Assembly: GCF_020080045.1 (NCBI RefSeq)
Contig: NZ_CP083451.1
Location: 806,001 to 870,000 of the forward strand
Origin: Comamonas odontotermitis
GTDB taxonomy: Bacteria; Pseudomonadota; Gammaproteobacteria; Burkholderiales; Burkholderiaceae_C
Direction: 5' to 3'
DNA length: 64,000 nucleotides
Shown here: positions 50,011 to 59,754 of the stretch, piece by piece
Position numbering within the stretch: the stretch's first letter is position 1
Layout of the letters: each line of letters begins with the position of its first letter
The notes under the pieces: model-generated
The model's database searches: none
Seen by the model: only the letters and a program-made list of their open reading frames with translations
What the model was told of the DNA's origin: nothing
Translations under genes and position numbers: made by a program

Positions 50011-50916
50011 ATGGCCGAATTTTCCACTCCCCCGACGATTGACCCGATAGCCGCCACGCGCTGGCAGAGGCAGGCGCCTGCGCACAGCCCCTGGCTGCAT
50101 GATGAAGTAGGGCGGCGCATGGAGGAGCGTCTGGCGTGGATTATGCAAAAGCCCGCTGCCTGGTGCAGCTGGCAGCCGCTGTACGGTGGCCTGGCAGCGC
50201 ATCAGCGTGTGGCCGAGCGTTATCCACAGTCGGCGCTGAGCGTTGTCGAAACCCAGCCTGGACACGAAGCCGTGCTGCGCGAACACCTCTCCAACCCCTG
50301 GTGGAGCATGAGCCGGTGGCGCCAGCCCAGGCTGCACTGGGGCCAGCCGGAAGCGGGCAGCGTGAACATGCTCTGGGCCAACATGGCCCTGCACAACCAT
50401 CCCAATCCACAGCAACTGCTGCAGACCTGGCACCAGTTGCTGGCTGTGGATGGGTTTGTGATGTTTTCCTGCCTGGGGCCGGACACATTGGCAGAAGTTC
50501 GGGCCGTCTATGCACAGCAGGGCTGGCCGGCTGCGAGCCACGAGTTCACTGATATGCATGACTGGGGCGACATGCTTGTGCAGGCTGGTTTTGCCGAGCC
50601 GGTGATGGACATGGAGCGCATCACACTGTCGTATTCCAGTGCGCAGAAATTGCGCGCGGAACTGCGCGAGCTGGGGCGAAACCTGCACCCCCGCCGCTTT
50701 GGCGCCCTGCGGGGGCGCAGCTGGCTTGAACAGCTCGACCTATCGCTTGCGCGACAGCTGGCCCGCGCCGATGAGGAAGGGCGGCTGGTTGTCACCTTCG
50801 AGATCATCTACGGCCACGCCTTCAAGCCGACTCCGCGCATCAAGCTGCAGGGCGAGAGTGTCATCAGCGTGCAAGACATGCAGCAGATGCTGCGTCAGGG
50901 GCGCATGCAGGGGTAA
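50011..50916 (+). CDS. BioC-like SAM-dependent methyltransferase family protein
   Basis: A 301-residue protein. The early part (LAWIMQKPAAWCSWQPLYGG, then ALSVVETQPGHEAVLREHL) and NMLWANMALHNHPNPQQLL with VMFSCLGPDTLAEVRAVYA follow the BioC/malonyl-ACP methyltransferase plan. The glycine-rich SAM loop normally present (DxGxGxG) is replaced, so activity is uncertain. ATG 50011 chosen over an extension overlapping comF. Confidence 0.7.
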   Translation: MAEFSTPPTIDPIAATRWQRQAPAHSPWLHDEVGRRMEERLAWIMQKPAAWCSWQPLYGGLAAHQRVAERYPQSALSVVETQPGHEAVLREHLSNPWWSMSRWRQPRLHWGQPEAGSVNMLWANMALHNHPNPQQLLQTWHQLLAVDGFVMFSCLGPDTLAEVRAVYAQQGWPAASHEFTDMHDWGDMLVQAGFAEPVMDMERITLSYSSAQKLRAELRELGRNLHPRRFGALRGRSWLEQLDLSLARQLARADEEGRLVVTFEIIYGHAFKPTPRIKLQGESVISVQDMQQMLRQGRMQG

Positions 50917-51258
50917 GTGACCGCTGCCGCGCAAGGCGCTGCCGATATGGGCAACCGGTGATACACCGCCAAGGGCTCGGGCCACGCCGGAGACAAGCCC
51001 GGTACCAGGGCTTGGCGTGGAACGCCAATTGCGACGGCTGTCTAGTGCCTGAAGGGCTTCTGTTGTGAAAGCCCTATGATCCCGGGATTGCATGGGTTGC
51101 AATATTGCGCAGTTCACGCCATGCTCGGTTTGATGACAAAGTGGCATGAGTGCAACCGCAGGTGCGCTCGGCCAAAGGTGCACCACGCGGCTCCATGTTT
51201 CCCCCACATGGTGCCTTGCACTTCATAACGATGAGACGTTGAGAAGTAAGTGACAACT
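50917..51258. promoter_or_regulatory. Leader region of the cytochrome oxidase operon
   Basis: About 340 bases with no gene. It must contain the ctaC promoter; several imperfect inverted repeats occur (for example near 51070-51100), but no clear -35/-10 pair can be named with confidence. Confidence 0.4.
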
Positions 51259-52854
51259 ATGAAAAGTGTTTCTCAAAAACTGGCTTCTTTGCTGTTGGTG
51301 GCTGGCGTAGGTTTGGCAACTGCAGCGCACGCAGTGCAGAGCCTGCCGGGCGGCCCTGCAGTCGGGCAGATGAACCTGCCTCCCCCGGTTACCAAGATTG
51401 CCGAAGAACAGCACACCCTGCACTGGATGATGCTGTGGATCTGCACCATCATCTTCGTTGGTGTGTTTGCGGTGATGTTCTATTCGATCTGGAAGCACCG
51501 CAAATCCAAAGGGGCCAAGGCCGCGGATTTCCATGAATCGGTCACAGTGGAAGTTGCCTGGACGGTTCTGCCTTTTGTCATCGTCATCCTGATGGCCTTG
51601 CCTGCCACCAAGGTGCTGGTGGCGCAAAAAGACACCACCAATGCGGACCTGACTGTCAAGGTGACCGGCTACCAGTGGAAATGGGGCTATGACTACCTGA
51701 CGGGCGAAGGTGAAGGCCTGAGCTTTGTCTCCACCCTGGACAGCAGCCAGCGCGCCATGTCCAACAGTGGCGATGTCTCCAAGGCGCCCAATGACTATCT
51801 GCTGCGCGTCGACAACCCGCTGGTGGTGCCCGTCAACAAAAAGGTGCGCGTCATCACCACGGCTGCGGACGTGATCCACTCCTTCATGGTGCCTGCCTTT
51901 GGCATCAAGCAGGATGCGATCCCCGGCTTCGTGCGCGATACCTGGTTCCGTGCCGAGAAAACGGGCGATTACTACGGCCAGTGCGCAGAGCTGTGCGGCA
52001 AGGAGCATGCCTACATGCCTATCCACGTGAAGGTGCTGTCGGCTGATGACTATTCCGCATGGGTGGCAGACCAGAAGAAGAAGCTGGCTGCCAAGGCGGA
52101 CGATCCGAACAAGGTCTGGGTGCTGGCCGATCTGGTGGCCCGTGGCGAAAAGGTCTATGCGGCCAATTGCGCGGCCTGCCACCAGGCCAATGGCAAGGGC
52201 GCAGGCCCTATCAAGGCACTTGACGGCAGCCCCGTGGTGCTGGGCCCCACGGCAGACATGATGCACGCCGTGCTGGAAGGCCGCGCCAATGGCGCCATGC
52301 CCGCCTGGAAGCAGTTGAGCGATACCGATCTGGCCGCTGTGGTGACCTTTGCCAAGAACCACTGGAGCAACAAGACCGGCACCATGGTGCAACCCGCCGA
52401 GTTCGTGGCTGCACGCGGTGGCAAGTTCCCTGAGGGCGGGGGCTCCGCAGCGCCTGCTGCTGGTACTGCAGCCCCCGCACCCGCTGCGCCGGTTGCCGAT
52501 GCACAAGCGGCCCCTGCTGCTGCCGCACCGGCTGCAGAAGCGGGTCCATTCCAGGTGTTTTTCGGCAGCGGCAAGAGCGATCTGGACAGTGACGCACAGG
52601 CCACCGTCAAGAAGGCGGCGGGCGCCCTGGCCGCTCAGGCTGGCAAGGTGGTACTGTCCGGTTATGTCGATTCCACCGGCAATGCCGATCAGAACGCCGA
52701 ACTCGCCAAGCTGCGCGCCCAGGCAGTGGCCAAGATGCTGACAGACAACGGCGTAGCCGATGGGCGCATCGAGATGCGCAAGCCAGAAACCATTACTGCA
52801 GGACAGGGCGCTGACAGCCAGGCGCGCCGCGTAGACATTGTTGCTGCGCCATAA
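51259..52854 (+). CDS. ctaC: Cytochrome c oxidase subunit II with fused cytochrome c and OmpA-like domains
   Basis: A 531-residue protein. A signal peptide and two membrane segments (to about residue 110) lead to the CuA domain with the binding set CAELCGKEHAYM (Cys242, Cys246, His250, Met253). A class-I cytochrome c domain follows with CAACH at 304-308 and a Met in AMPAW. After an Ala/Pro linker (about 395-430) residues 433-531 form an OmpA C-type domain (VFFGSGKSDLDSDA, LSGYVDSTGNADQN, LRAQAVAKML). The third module would allow peptidoglycan contact, an unusual fusion. First gene of the oxidase operon. Confidence 0.93.
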   Translation: MKSVSQKLASLLLVAGVGLATAAHAVQSLPGGPAVGQMNLPPPVTKIAEEQHTLHWMMLWICTIIFVGVFAVMFYSIWKHRKSKGAKAADFHESVTVEVAWTVLPFVIVILMALPATKVLVAQKDTTNADLTVKVTGYQWKWGYDYLTGEGEGLSFVSTLDSSQRAMSNSGDVSKAPNDYLLRVDNPLVVPVNKKVRVITTAADVIHSFMVPAFGIKQDAIPGFVRDTWFRAEKTGDYYGQCAELCGKEHAYMPIHVKVLSADDYSAWVADQKKKLAAKADDPNKVWVLADLVARGEKVYAANCAACHQANGKGAGPIKALDGSPVVLGPTADMMHAVLEGRANGAMPAWKQLSDTDLAAVVTFAKNHWSNKTGTMVQPAEFVAARGGKFPEGGGSAAPAAGTAAPAPAAPVADAQAAPAAAAPAAEAGPFQVFFGSGKSDLDSDAQATVKKAAGALAAQAGKVVLSGYVDSTGNADQNAELAKLRAQAVAKMLTDNGVADGRIEMRKPETITAGQGADSQARRVDIVAAP

Positions 52855-52899
52855 AGCCCCACCAGTCCAGCACACGAAGAGCTATCGGAGTCAAGAACT

Positions 52900-54546
52900 A
52901 TGAGCGCCGTTCTCCCTACAGACCACAGCCACACTGGCCACGGCCATGATGCGCATGGCCACGATGACCACCACCATGGCGCGCCCACCGGTTGGCGCCG
53001 CTGGGTGTTTGCCACCAATCACAAGGATATCGGCACGCTGTACCTGCTGTTCTCGTTCACCATGCTGATGGTGGGCGGCGTGCTGGCGCTGCTGATCCGC
53101 GCCGAGCTGTTCCAGCCCGGCCTGCAGCTGGTCAACCCTGAGCTGTTCAACCAGCTCACCACCATGCATGGCCTGATCATGGTGTTTGGCGCCATCATGC
53201 CGGCCTTTGTGGGCTTTGCGAACTGGATGATTCCGTTGCAGATCGGTGCATCCGACATGGCCTTTGCGCGCATGAACAACTTCAGCTTCTGGCTGATGAT
53301 TCCTGCAGGCCTGATGCTGGTGGGCTCGTTCTTCATGCCTGGCGGCGCGCCCGCTGCGGGCTGGACCCTGTACGCACCGCTCACGCTGCAGATGGGTCCG
53401 TCCATGGACACCAGCATCTTCGCCATGCACGTGATGGGTGCTTCGTCGATCATGGGGTCGATCAACATCATCGTCACCATCCTGAACATGCGCGCCCCCG
53501 GCATGACGCTGATGAAGATGCCCATGTTCTGCTGGACCTGGCTGATCACCGCATACCTGCTGATTGCCGTGATGCCCGTGCTGGCCGGCGCCATCACCAT
53601 GACCCTGACCGACCGTCACTTTGGCACGAGCTTTTTCAACCCTGCGGGCGGCGGCGACCCGGTCATGTACCAACACATCTTCTGGTTCTTCGGCCACCCC
53701 GAGGTCTACATCATGATTTTGCCGGCCTTCGGCATCGTGAGCCAGATCGTTCCGGCCTTCAGCCGCAAGAAGCTGTTTGGCTATGCATCGATGGTGTATG
53801 CCGTGGCGGCCATTGCCATTCTGTCCTTCATCGTGTGGGCGCACCACATGTTCACCACCGGCATGCCGGTGACTGGCCAGCTGTTCTTCATGTACGCGAC
53901 CATGCTGATCTCGGTGCCGACGGCTGTGAAGATCTTCAACTGGGTGGCCACGATGTGGCGCGGCTCGATGACCTTCGAGACACCGATGCTGTTTGCCGTG
54001 GGCTTCATCTTCGTGTTCACGATGGGCGGCTTCACCGGCCTGATTCTGTCGATGGCCCCCATCGACATCCAGTTGCAGGATACCTATTACGTGGTGGCGC
54101 ATTTCCACTACGTGCTGGTGGCTGGCTCGCTGTTTTCGATGTTTGCCGGTTATTACTACTGGGCGCCCAAGTGGACTGGCGTGATGTATTCCGAAGCGCG
54201 CGGTCGCATCCACTTCTGGGGCTCGCTCATCACCTTCAACATCACCTTCTTCCCCATGCACTTCCTGGGTCTGGCCGGCATGCCGCGTCGCTATGCCGAC
54301 TACCCCATGCAGTTCGCCGATTTCAACATGATCGCGTCGATCGGTGCATTCGGCTTCGGCCTGATGCAGGTGTACTTCTTTGTGTTCGTGGTGTGGCCCG
54401 GCATGCGTCGCCGTGGCGAAAAGGCCCCGCAAAAGCCATGGGAAGGCGCTGAAGGTCTGGAGTGGGAAGTGCCCTCGCCAGCACCATTCCATACTTTCGA
54501 GAACCCTCCCAAGCTGGACGCCACGGCCACCAAGGTCATTGGCTGA
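52900..54546 (+). CDS. ctaD: Cytochrome c oxidase subunit I
   Basis: A 548-residue heme-copper oxidase subunit with twelve membrane helices. Ligand motifs: TTMHGLIMVFG (heme a His), FFGHPEVYIMILPAFG (CuB His266 and the cross-linked Tyr270), WAHHMF (CuB His pair) and VVAHFHYVL (heme a3/a His). His-rich start (HSHTGHGHDAHGH-like) precedes the first helix. Reduces oxygen and pumps protons. Confidence 0.97.
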   Translation: MSAVLPTDHSHTGHGHDAHGHDDHHHGAPTGWRRWVFATNHKDIGTLYLLFSFTMLMVGGVLALLIRAELFQPGLQLVNPELFNQLTTMHGLIMVFGAIMPAFVGFANWMIPLQIGASDMAFARMNNFSFWLMIPAGLMLVGSFFMPGGAPAAGWTLYAPLTLQMGPSMDTSIFAMHVMGASSIMGSINIIVTILNMRAPGMTLMKMPMFCWTWLITAYLLIAVMPVLAGAITMTLTDRHFGTSFFNPAGGGDPVMYQHIFWFFGHPEVYIMILPAFGIVSQIVPAFSRKKLFGYASMVYAVAAIAILSFIVWAHHMFTTGMPVTGQLFFMYATMLISVPTAVKIFNWVATMWRGSMTFETPMLFAVGFIFVFTMGGFTGLILSMAPIDIQLQDTYYVVAHFHYVLVAGSLFSMFAGYYYWAPKWTGVMYSEARGRIHFWGSLITFNITFFPMHFLGLAGMPRRYADYPMQFADFNMIASIGAFGFGLMQVYFFVFVVWPGMRRRGEKAPQKPWEGAEGLEWEVPSPAPFHTFENPPKLDATATKVIG

Positions 54547-54558
54547 TTGGATCTGTAG

Positions 54559-54666
54559 ATGACAACGCCTGAACAACGCAAGGCAAACACCCGGCTGGCG
54601 CTGATTCTGGCGTCGGTGGCGCTGGTCTTCTTCATCGGGTTTCTGGTGAAGATGACGGTGCTGTAA
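54559..54666 (+). CDS. Cytochrome oxidase small assembly protein
   Basis: A 35-residue single-span peptide: MTTPEQRKANTRLALILASV, then VFFIGFLVKMTVL. It lies between ctaD and ctaG, 12 bases after the ctaD stop, the standard place of this peptide in beta-proteobacterial oxidase operons. Confidence 0.8.
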   Translation: MTTPEQRKANTRLALILASVALVFFIGFLVKMTVL

Positions 54667-54698
54667 GCAGTACGGCGAGCAAACAGGAGCAAGCAAGA

Positions 54699-55310
54699 GT
54701 GCGACACGCAGACAACGTCAAGATGGTGGGCAAGCTGGCCGTCGTAGCCTTGGGTATGTTTGCCTTTGGCTATGCGCTGATCCCGCTGTACAAGCGCATC
54801 TGCGAAGTCACCGGAATCAACATTCTGGCCTTGACCGAGCGCGATGTGCCGGGCAACGGCACCGCGGGGAAAAACGTCAAGCTCAATACCCAGGTGGACG
54901 AGAGTCGCACCATCACGGTGGAGTTCGATGCCAATGCGCGTGGCCCCTGGAGCTTCAAGCCCGCTGTGGCGTCGATGAAGGTGCACCCAGGAGAGTTGAG
55001 CACGGTGATGTACGAGTTTCGCAACGAGCAGAACCACCGCATGGCGGCGCAGGCGATTCCCAGCTATGCGCCCAAGCAGGCCGCTCCCTACTTCAACAAG
55101 CTGGAGTGCTTCTGCTTCAACCAGTACACGCTGGACCCGGGTGAGAGAAAGGAGTGGCCGGTGGCTTTCGTCATCGATCCCAAACTCTCCAAGGATGTGA
55201 CGACGATCACCTTGTCCTATACCTTCTTTGAAGTGGGCGGCAAGACACCGGGTGCTCCGGTGGTCGTACCCACGGCGGCCGCTGCGGCAGCGGAACCAGG
55301 GTCATCGTGA
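54699..55310 (+). CDS. ctaG: Cytochrome c oxidase assembly protein CtaG (Cox11)
   Basis: A 203-residue copper chaperone. One membrane helix (VVALGMFAFGYALIPLYKR) and a periplasmic Ig-like domain with the copper motif LECFCFNQ. Delivers copper to CuB of subunit I. GTG 54699 has AGGAGCAAG upstream; ATG 54723 is an alternative. Confidence 0.95.
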   Translation: MRHADNVKMVGKLAVVALGMFAFGYALIPLYKRICEVTGINILALTERDVPGNGTAGKNVKLNTQVDESRTITVEFDANARGPWSFKPAVASMKVHPGELSTVMYEFRNEQNHRMAAQAIPSYAPKQAAPYFNKLECFCFNQYTLDPGERKEWPVAFVIDPKLSKDVTTITLSYTFFEVGGKTPGAPVVVPTAAAAAAEPGSS

Positions 55311-55528
55311 TGCCAGCACCCAGCCCGACACCGCAACCCGGACAGCGCAAAGGCAGCGTGTGGCGCACGGTGCAGGCGGTGCTGTGGTCTTTGCTGGGCG
55401 TTCGCAAGGGATCGGAGTGGCAGCAGGATGGCGCGCAGATCACGCCGCTGCAAGTCATCGCCGTAGGTCTGGTGGCCCTGGCTTTGTTTGTGCTGGGCCT
55501 GATGGCCCTGGTGCATTGGTTGGTTTGA
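55310..55528 (+). CDS. DUF2970 family small membrane protein
   Basis: A 72-residue protein: Pro-rich start, GKGSVWRTV-like helix with VLWSLLGVRKGSEWQQD, then a membrane helix (VIAVGLVALALFVLGLMA). DUF2970 proteins are commonly found between ctaG and ctaE in Burkholderiales. Start overlaps the ctaG stop. Confidence 0.85.
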   Translation: MPAPSPTPQPGQRKGSVWRTVQAVLWSLLGVRKGSEWQQDGAQITPLQVIAVGLVALALFVLGLMALVHWLV

Positions 55529-55572
55529 GTAGAGTGTTTCAGTAGCAAGAAAACGAGATATCAGGAGCTGAG

Positions 55573-56454
55573 ATGAGTGCGACACCCCATGGCGCTACGC
55601 CGTACTACTTCGTTCCCGCAGAATCGCGGCATCCGGTGATGGCGGCCATCGGCCTGGGCCTGATGATCGTCGGGGCAGGCAATTGGGTCAACGGCCATGA
55701 CTGGGCCAAGTACGTGCTGCTCCTGGGCACGGTCTGGTGGCTGTTTGTGCTGTACCAGTGGTTTGGCGATGCCATCCATGAGAGCCAGGCAGGCAAGTAT
55801 AGCCACCGCATCGACATGTCCTACCGCTGGAGCATGAGCTGGTTCATCTTCTCCGAAGTCATGTTCTTTGGCGCATTCTTCACGGCACTGTGGTGGGCGC
55901 GCGCGCATTCGGTGCCTACGCTGGGCAGCCTGGACAACGCCTTGCTGTGGCCTGATTTCAAGGCGGCTTGGCCCAGCGTGTCGCCTGGTGCGACCGCGTC
56001 ACCCGCAGGCACAGTCGATCCGTTCCAGACGGTGGGGCCTTTCTGGCTGCCTACGATCAATACAGCGTTGCTGCTGACTTCGGGCGTCACCCTCACCATT
56101 GCCCACCATGCGCTGCGGGACGACCACCGTGCCAAGTGCATCAAGTTCATGTGGATGACGGTGCTGCTGGGCGTGATCTTCCTGTTCGTGCAGGGCTACG
56201 AGTACCACCACCTCTACACCGAGCTGAATCTCAAGCTCAATTCGGGCGTGTACGGCTCCACCTTCTACATGCTTACGGGCTTTCATGGTTTGCACGTGTT
56301 TGTCGGCATGTTGATGCTGCTGGTCATCACCTTGCGGCTGCAAAAAGGCCATTTCACCACCAAGAAGCACTTTGGCTTTGAAGGGGCTGCCTGGTATTGG
56401 CACTTTGTGGACGTGGTCTGGCTGGGCCTGTACATACTGGTGTATTGGATGTAA
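55573..56454 (+). CDS. ctaE: Cytochrome c oxidase subunit III
   Basis: A 293-residue membrane protein with seven hydrophobic segments: AIGLGLMIVGAGNWV, MSWFIFSEVMFFGAFFTALW (with the conserved Glu), and FYMLTGFHGLHVFVGMLML, ending WYWHFVDVVWLGLYILVY, the standard subunit III signature. Confidence 0.96.
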   Translation: MSATPHGATPYYFVPAESRHPVMAAIGLGLMIVGAGNWVNGHDWAKYVLLLGTVWWLFVLYQWFGDAIHESQAGKYSHRIDMSYRWSMSWFIFSEVMFFGAFFTALWWARAHSVPTLGSLDNALLWPDFKAAWPSVSPGATASPAGTVDPFQTVGPFWLPTINTALLLTSGVTLTIAHHALRDDHRAKCIKFMWMTVLLGVIFLFVQGYEYHHLYTELNLKLNSGVYGSTFYMLTGFHGLHVFVGMLMLLVITLRLQKGHFTTKKHFGFEGAAWYWHFVDVVWLGLYILVYWM

Positions 56455-56470
56455 GTTGCATCCAGCTCAG

Positions 56471-56501
56471 CAAAAAAGCGCCTCACGGCGCTTTTTTGCT
56501 G
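56471..56501. terminator. Terminator after ctaE
   Basis: Stem AAAAAAGCGC / GCGCTTTTTT with a loop CTCACG; suitable for both strands, since the DUF2909 gene converges from the right. Confidence 0.88.
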
Positions 56502-56517
56502 TTGGGTCGGTGGTGGT

Positions 56518-56739
56518 TCAGGAGCCCGCAGGAATTCCATGGGGCTGGATATAGCCCAGCTTCCAGGCAATCAGAATGCACAGGAACACCAGCACCGAGA
56601 TCCCGATCCGTACCGTGAGCGCCCAGGCCATGCGCTTGTTGCCGGCGCCATCCTCCCGACTGCCGCGCATCATGAAGATGAGGGCAGATGCCAGGCTGGC
56701 AATGATGACGACAAAGGCGAGTGCGATGATGATCTTCAT
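56518..56739 (-). CDS. DUF2909 / twin-transmembrane protein
   Basis: A 73-residue protein with two helices (IIIALAFVVIIASLASALIF and ISVLVFLCILIAWKLG) joined by a basic loop (MRGSREDGAGNKRM). Antisense to the oxidase operon and placed between ctaE and surf1, as in related genomes. Function unknown. Confidence 0.8.
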   Translation of the reverse strand: MKIIIALAFVVIIASLASALIFMMRGSREDGAGNKRMAWALTVRIGISVLVFLCILIAWKLGYIQPHGIPAGS

Positions 56740-56993
56740 GGAAAACTCCGGGTGTTGTCGCGCAATGCGCTTTTGTTTTGATAGCAAAAGCGCATATCCC
56801 TCGGGCGCCAATAAGCAGTCAGGCATCCATTCTTGCGCAGATGCAGCACCTGCGCCATCCGCTATCACCCGTGCTACCGATTCGGTGCGTGGGGCAGGGT
56901 ATAACCATGGGAATGAAAGCCAGTCGCACGTTTTTGTCTCGGAATTTGCAGGAAGCGTTTGCATGAACAGCGCATTGCGGGGTGCCGCCAGCC

Positions 56994-57821
56994 ATGGCTG
57001 ATGTAGCGGATTCCACTGTTGCCAGCGGCGCCCGCAAGGTGCGCCTGCGTTTTGCCATCATCACCATGGCGGCAGTGATCGCCATGCTGGTGACGGCATC
57101 GCTCGGACGCTGGCAACTGCGCCGCGCTGCAGAGAAGGAAGCCTACCAGACGCACTTTGATGCGCGTGTTGCCATGCCTGCGCTGGATGGTCACAGCCTG
57201 CTGGTGCCACTGGCGCTTTCTGCGCAAGAAGAATTGCTGCACCGACAGGTGGTTTTACAAGGCGAATGGCTGCCACAGCATACGGTCTATCTGGACAATC
57301 GCCAGATGCAGGGCAGGCCTGGTTTCTATGTGCTGACACCGCTGCGCCTGGCAGGGCCAACTGGACCTGTTGGGTCGAACCTGCCGCAGACCGTACTGGT
57401 GCAGCGCGGCTGGGTGCCCCGTAATTTTGAGAACAGAGCTGCGTTGCCAACGGTACAGACGCCTTCCGGCCGTGTGCAGGTGCAGGGGCGCATTGCCAGC
57501 CAGCCTGCGCGCCTGTTGGAGTTGCAGACGCCAGCCAATGCCTCAGGGGTATCCCAGATCCGTCAGAATCTCGACACTGCGAGTTTCTCCCGAGAGATCG
57601 GCGTGCCCCTGGCCGCATTGACGGTGGTGGAAACCGGCGCTGCCTCCGATGGCCTTGCACGCGACTGGCCTGTGGTAGGCAGCGGCGTGGAAAAGCATTA
57701 TGGTTATGCGTTTCAATGGTTTGGCCTGTGTAGCCTGATTGCCATCCTTTATGTCTGGTTCCAAATTGTCCAAAGTGTCCGCAGGCGCCGCCGCCACCCA
57801 AGCCCCGCCACCGGCGGATGA
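56994..57821 (+). CDS. surf1: SURF1-family oxidase assembly protein
   Basis: A 275-residue protein with two membrane helices, one near each end (IITMAAVIAMLVTASLGRWQ and FGLCSLIAILYVWFQIVQ). Between them HTVYLDNRQMQGRPGFYVLT and QTVLVQRGWVPRN are the family motifs. SURF1 supports heme a insertion into subunit I. Confidence 0.9.
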   Translation: MADVADSTVASGARKVRLRFAIITMAAVIAMLVTASLGRWQLRRAAEKEAYQTHFDARVAMPALDGHSLLVPLALSAQEELLHRQVVLQGEWLPQHTVYLDNRQMQGRPGFYVLTPLRLAGPTGPVGSNLPQTVLVQRGWVPRNFENRAALPTVQTPSGRVQVQGRIASQPARLLELQTPANASGVSQIRQNLDTASFSREIGVPLAALTVVETGAASDGLARDWPVVGSGVEKHYGYAFQWFGLCSLIAILYVWFQIVQSVRRRRRHPSPATGG

Positions 57822-58488
57822 GGAATTGCTGGGCCTGACCGTGCACAGCTTGCCCGCCGCCCAGGCGGGCGATGCCATCGATGCCGCAGAGCGCTCGCGC
57901 AGTGGCCGCATCAAGATGTTCCTGGTGCTGCTGGTGTGCGCAGCGCCGGTGATCGCTTCGTACTTCACCTACTATGTGATCCGCCCCGAAGGCCGCCGTA
58001 ATTTTGGTGAGTTGGTTGTCCAGCAGCCCACCCTTCCTGCCATGCAGGTGCAGACGCTGGATGGCAAGGCGTTCGATCTGCAGAGTCTCAAGGGGCAATG
58101 GCTGCTGGTGAGCGCATCGCCCGCCGCCTGCGACGACATCTGTCAGAACAATCTTTACCTTCAGCGCCAGTTGCGCGAGAGCATGGGGCGAGAGAAGGAG
58201 CGGGTGGACTGGGTATGGTTGATCACCGATGGTGGCACACCAGCCGAAACCATGCTCCCAGCGCTTTCACAGGCCACCGTGCTGCGCATGCCGCAGGCGG
58301 CGGTGGCGCAATGGCTGGCACCGGCTGCTGGTGCACAACTGGCAGATCACTTATACGTGGTGGACCCGCTGGGCCACTGGATGATGCGCTTTCCCGCCAG
58401 ATTGGGCCAGGGTGGTGCAGCCAAGGCCCGCAAGGATCTGGAAAGACTGCTGCGCGCCTCCTCCAGCTGGGACAAGGAGGGGCGTTAG
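57751..58488 (+). CDS. Membrane-anchored thioredoxin-fold, Sco-like protein of the oxidase cluster
   Basis: A 245-residue protein with one membrane helix (MFLVLLVCAAPVIASYFTYY, about 54-73) and a periplasmic thioredoxin-like domain. MQVQTLDGKAFDLQSLKGQW starts the domain and CDDIC stands where Sco proteins have CPDVC, but the distal His is not obvious. Possibly a redox or copper helper for oxidase assembly. ATG 57751 overlaps surf1 by 71 bases. Confidence 0.7.
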   Translation: MSGSKLSKVSAGAAATQAPPPADEELLGLTVHSLPAAQAGDAIDAAERSRSGRIKMFLVLLVCAAPVIASYFTYYVIRPEGRRNFGELVVQQPTLPAMQVQTLDGKAFDLQSLKGQWLLVSASPAACDDICQNNLYLQRQLRESMGREKERVDWVWLITDGGTPAETMLPALSQATVLRMPQAAVAQWLAPAAGAQLADHLYVVDPLGHWMMRFPARLGQGGAAKARKDLERLLRASSSWDKEGR

Positions 58489-58612
58489 CGTGCCCATGGC
58501 CCCTTCTCTTGCTGATTGGCCTCCGGGCCAGGCGGGTTGCTGGCCTGCGCTCCAACCCGCTGCGGCTGTTTTCCGTTCGATGCATGAAGTGCATCCCTGA
58601 GTTTTTGAGAGT

Positions 58613-59746
58613 ATGACTTCGCAGGATCTGTACGATTTCGCACCGCTGGCGCGGGTATTGCTTACGGGCGCCATCATTGCGCTGGGGCCTGTTGCCTGGA
58701 TCTGGTGGCGGCACCGGGGCGCAACGCCGCTCAAGCGCCTGCAGGTGCTGGCGGTGCTCACCCTGTTCCTGTCTTTTGATCTGGTGATGTTTGGCGCCTT
58801 CACGCGCCTGACTGATTCGGGTCTGGGTTGCCCCGATTGGCCGGGTTGCTACGGCAATGCCAGCCCGATTGGCGCGCACGCCGAAATATCGGCAGCGCAG
58901 CAGGCCATGCCCACTGGCCCGGTCACGCACGGCAAGGCCTGGGTGGAGATGATTCACCGCTATCTGGCGACAGCGGTCGGGGGTCTCATCATCGTGCTCA
59001 CTGCCAGCGCATGGGTGCGCCGCAGGCGCCAGGAGCACGAACCCATCAGCCCCTGGTGGCCCACGGCAACCCTGGTGTGGGTGCTGATACAGGGGGCGTT
59101 TGGCGCGTTGACGGTGACGATGAAGCTCTTTCCGGCCATCGTCACCTTGCATCTGCTGGGTGGCACGGTGCTGTTGATGCTATTAACCGTGCAGGCAACG
59201 CGCCAGACGCAATTTGCCGATAATCTCGGGTTAGTCCCAGTGCCGCAGGTGCTGCGCTGGGTGATCGCGGCTGCCGCAGCGCTGGTGTTCGTGCAGGTCA
59301 CCTTGGGTGGCTGGGTGAGCACCAATTACGCGGTGCTGGCCTGCACCACCTTTCCGCAGTGCAATGGTGCCTGGTGGCCAGCGATGAATTTCGATGGCTT
59401 CCAGATCTGGCGCCCTCTGGGCTTCTTGGCCGATGGCTCGCACATCAGCTATGAAGCGCTGGTTGCCATCCACTATGTGCACCGGCTGTTTGCCTACCTG
59501 GTGATTGCGGCGCTGCTCTGGCTGGGCTGGCGTTTGCACACCGTGCCGCAACTGGCCTCGCAGCGGCGGTGGCTGATCGGGTTGACCGTGTTGCAGTTTG
59601 CCACCGGGCTGTCGAATGTGGTGCTGGACTGGCCCATCGTGGCCGCCGTGTTGCACACCGGCGGCGCTGCGGCCATCATGGTGGTGCTGACCTGGATGTG
59701 GTGCAGCACGCACCGTGAAATCCGCCGTGGCGAAGCTGCGGCCTGA
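58613..59746 (+). CDS. ctaA: Heme A synthase (CtaA/COX15)
   Basis: A 377-residue membrane protein with eight hydrophobic segments. [17 protein letters not shown] and [15 protein letters not shown] in the first half, and [20 protein letters not shown] and [14 protein letters not shown] in the second, give the conserved Cys and heme-ligand His residues. Oxidises heme O to heme A. Confidence 0.95.
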   Translation: MTSQDLYDFAPLARVLLTGAIIALGPVAWIWWRHRGATPLKRLQVLAVLTLFLSFDLVMFGAFTRLTDSGLGCPDWPGCYGNASPIGAHAEISAAQQAMPTGPVTHGKAWVEMIHRYLATAVGGLIIVLTASAWVRRRRQEHEPISPWWPTATLVWVLIQGAFGALTVTMKLFPAIVTLHLLGGTVLLMLLTVQATRQTQFADNLGLVPVPQVLRWVIAAAAALVFVQVTLGGWVSTNYAVLACTTFPQCNGAWWPAMNFDGFQIWRPLGFLADGSHISYEALVAIHYVHRLFAYLVIAALLWLGWRLHTVPQLASQRRWLIGLTVLQFATGLSNVVLDWPIVAAVLHTGGAAAIMVVLTWMWCSTHREIRRGEAAA

Positions 59747-59754
59747 ATTGCTGT

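Noticed and set aside
51223..54696. Two long minus-strand frames opposite ctaC and ctaD
   Set aside because: His/Gln/Gly-rich antisense shadows of strongly conserved oxidase genes.
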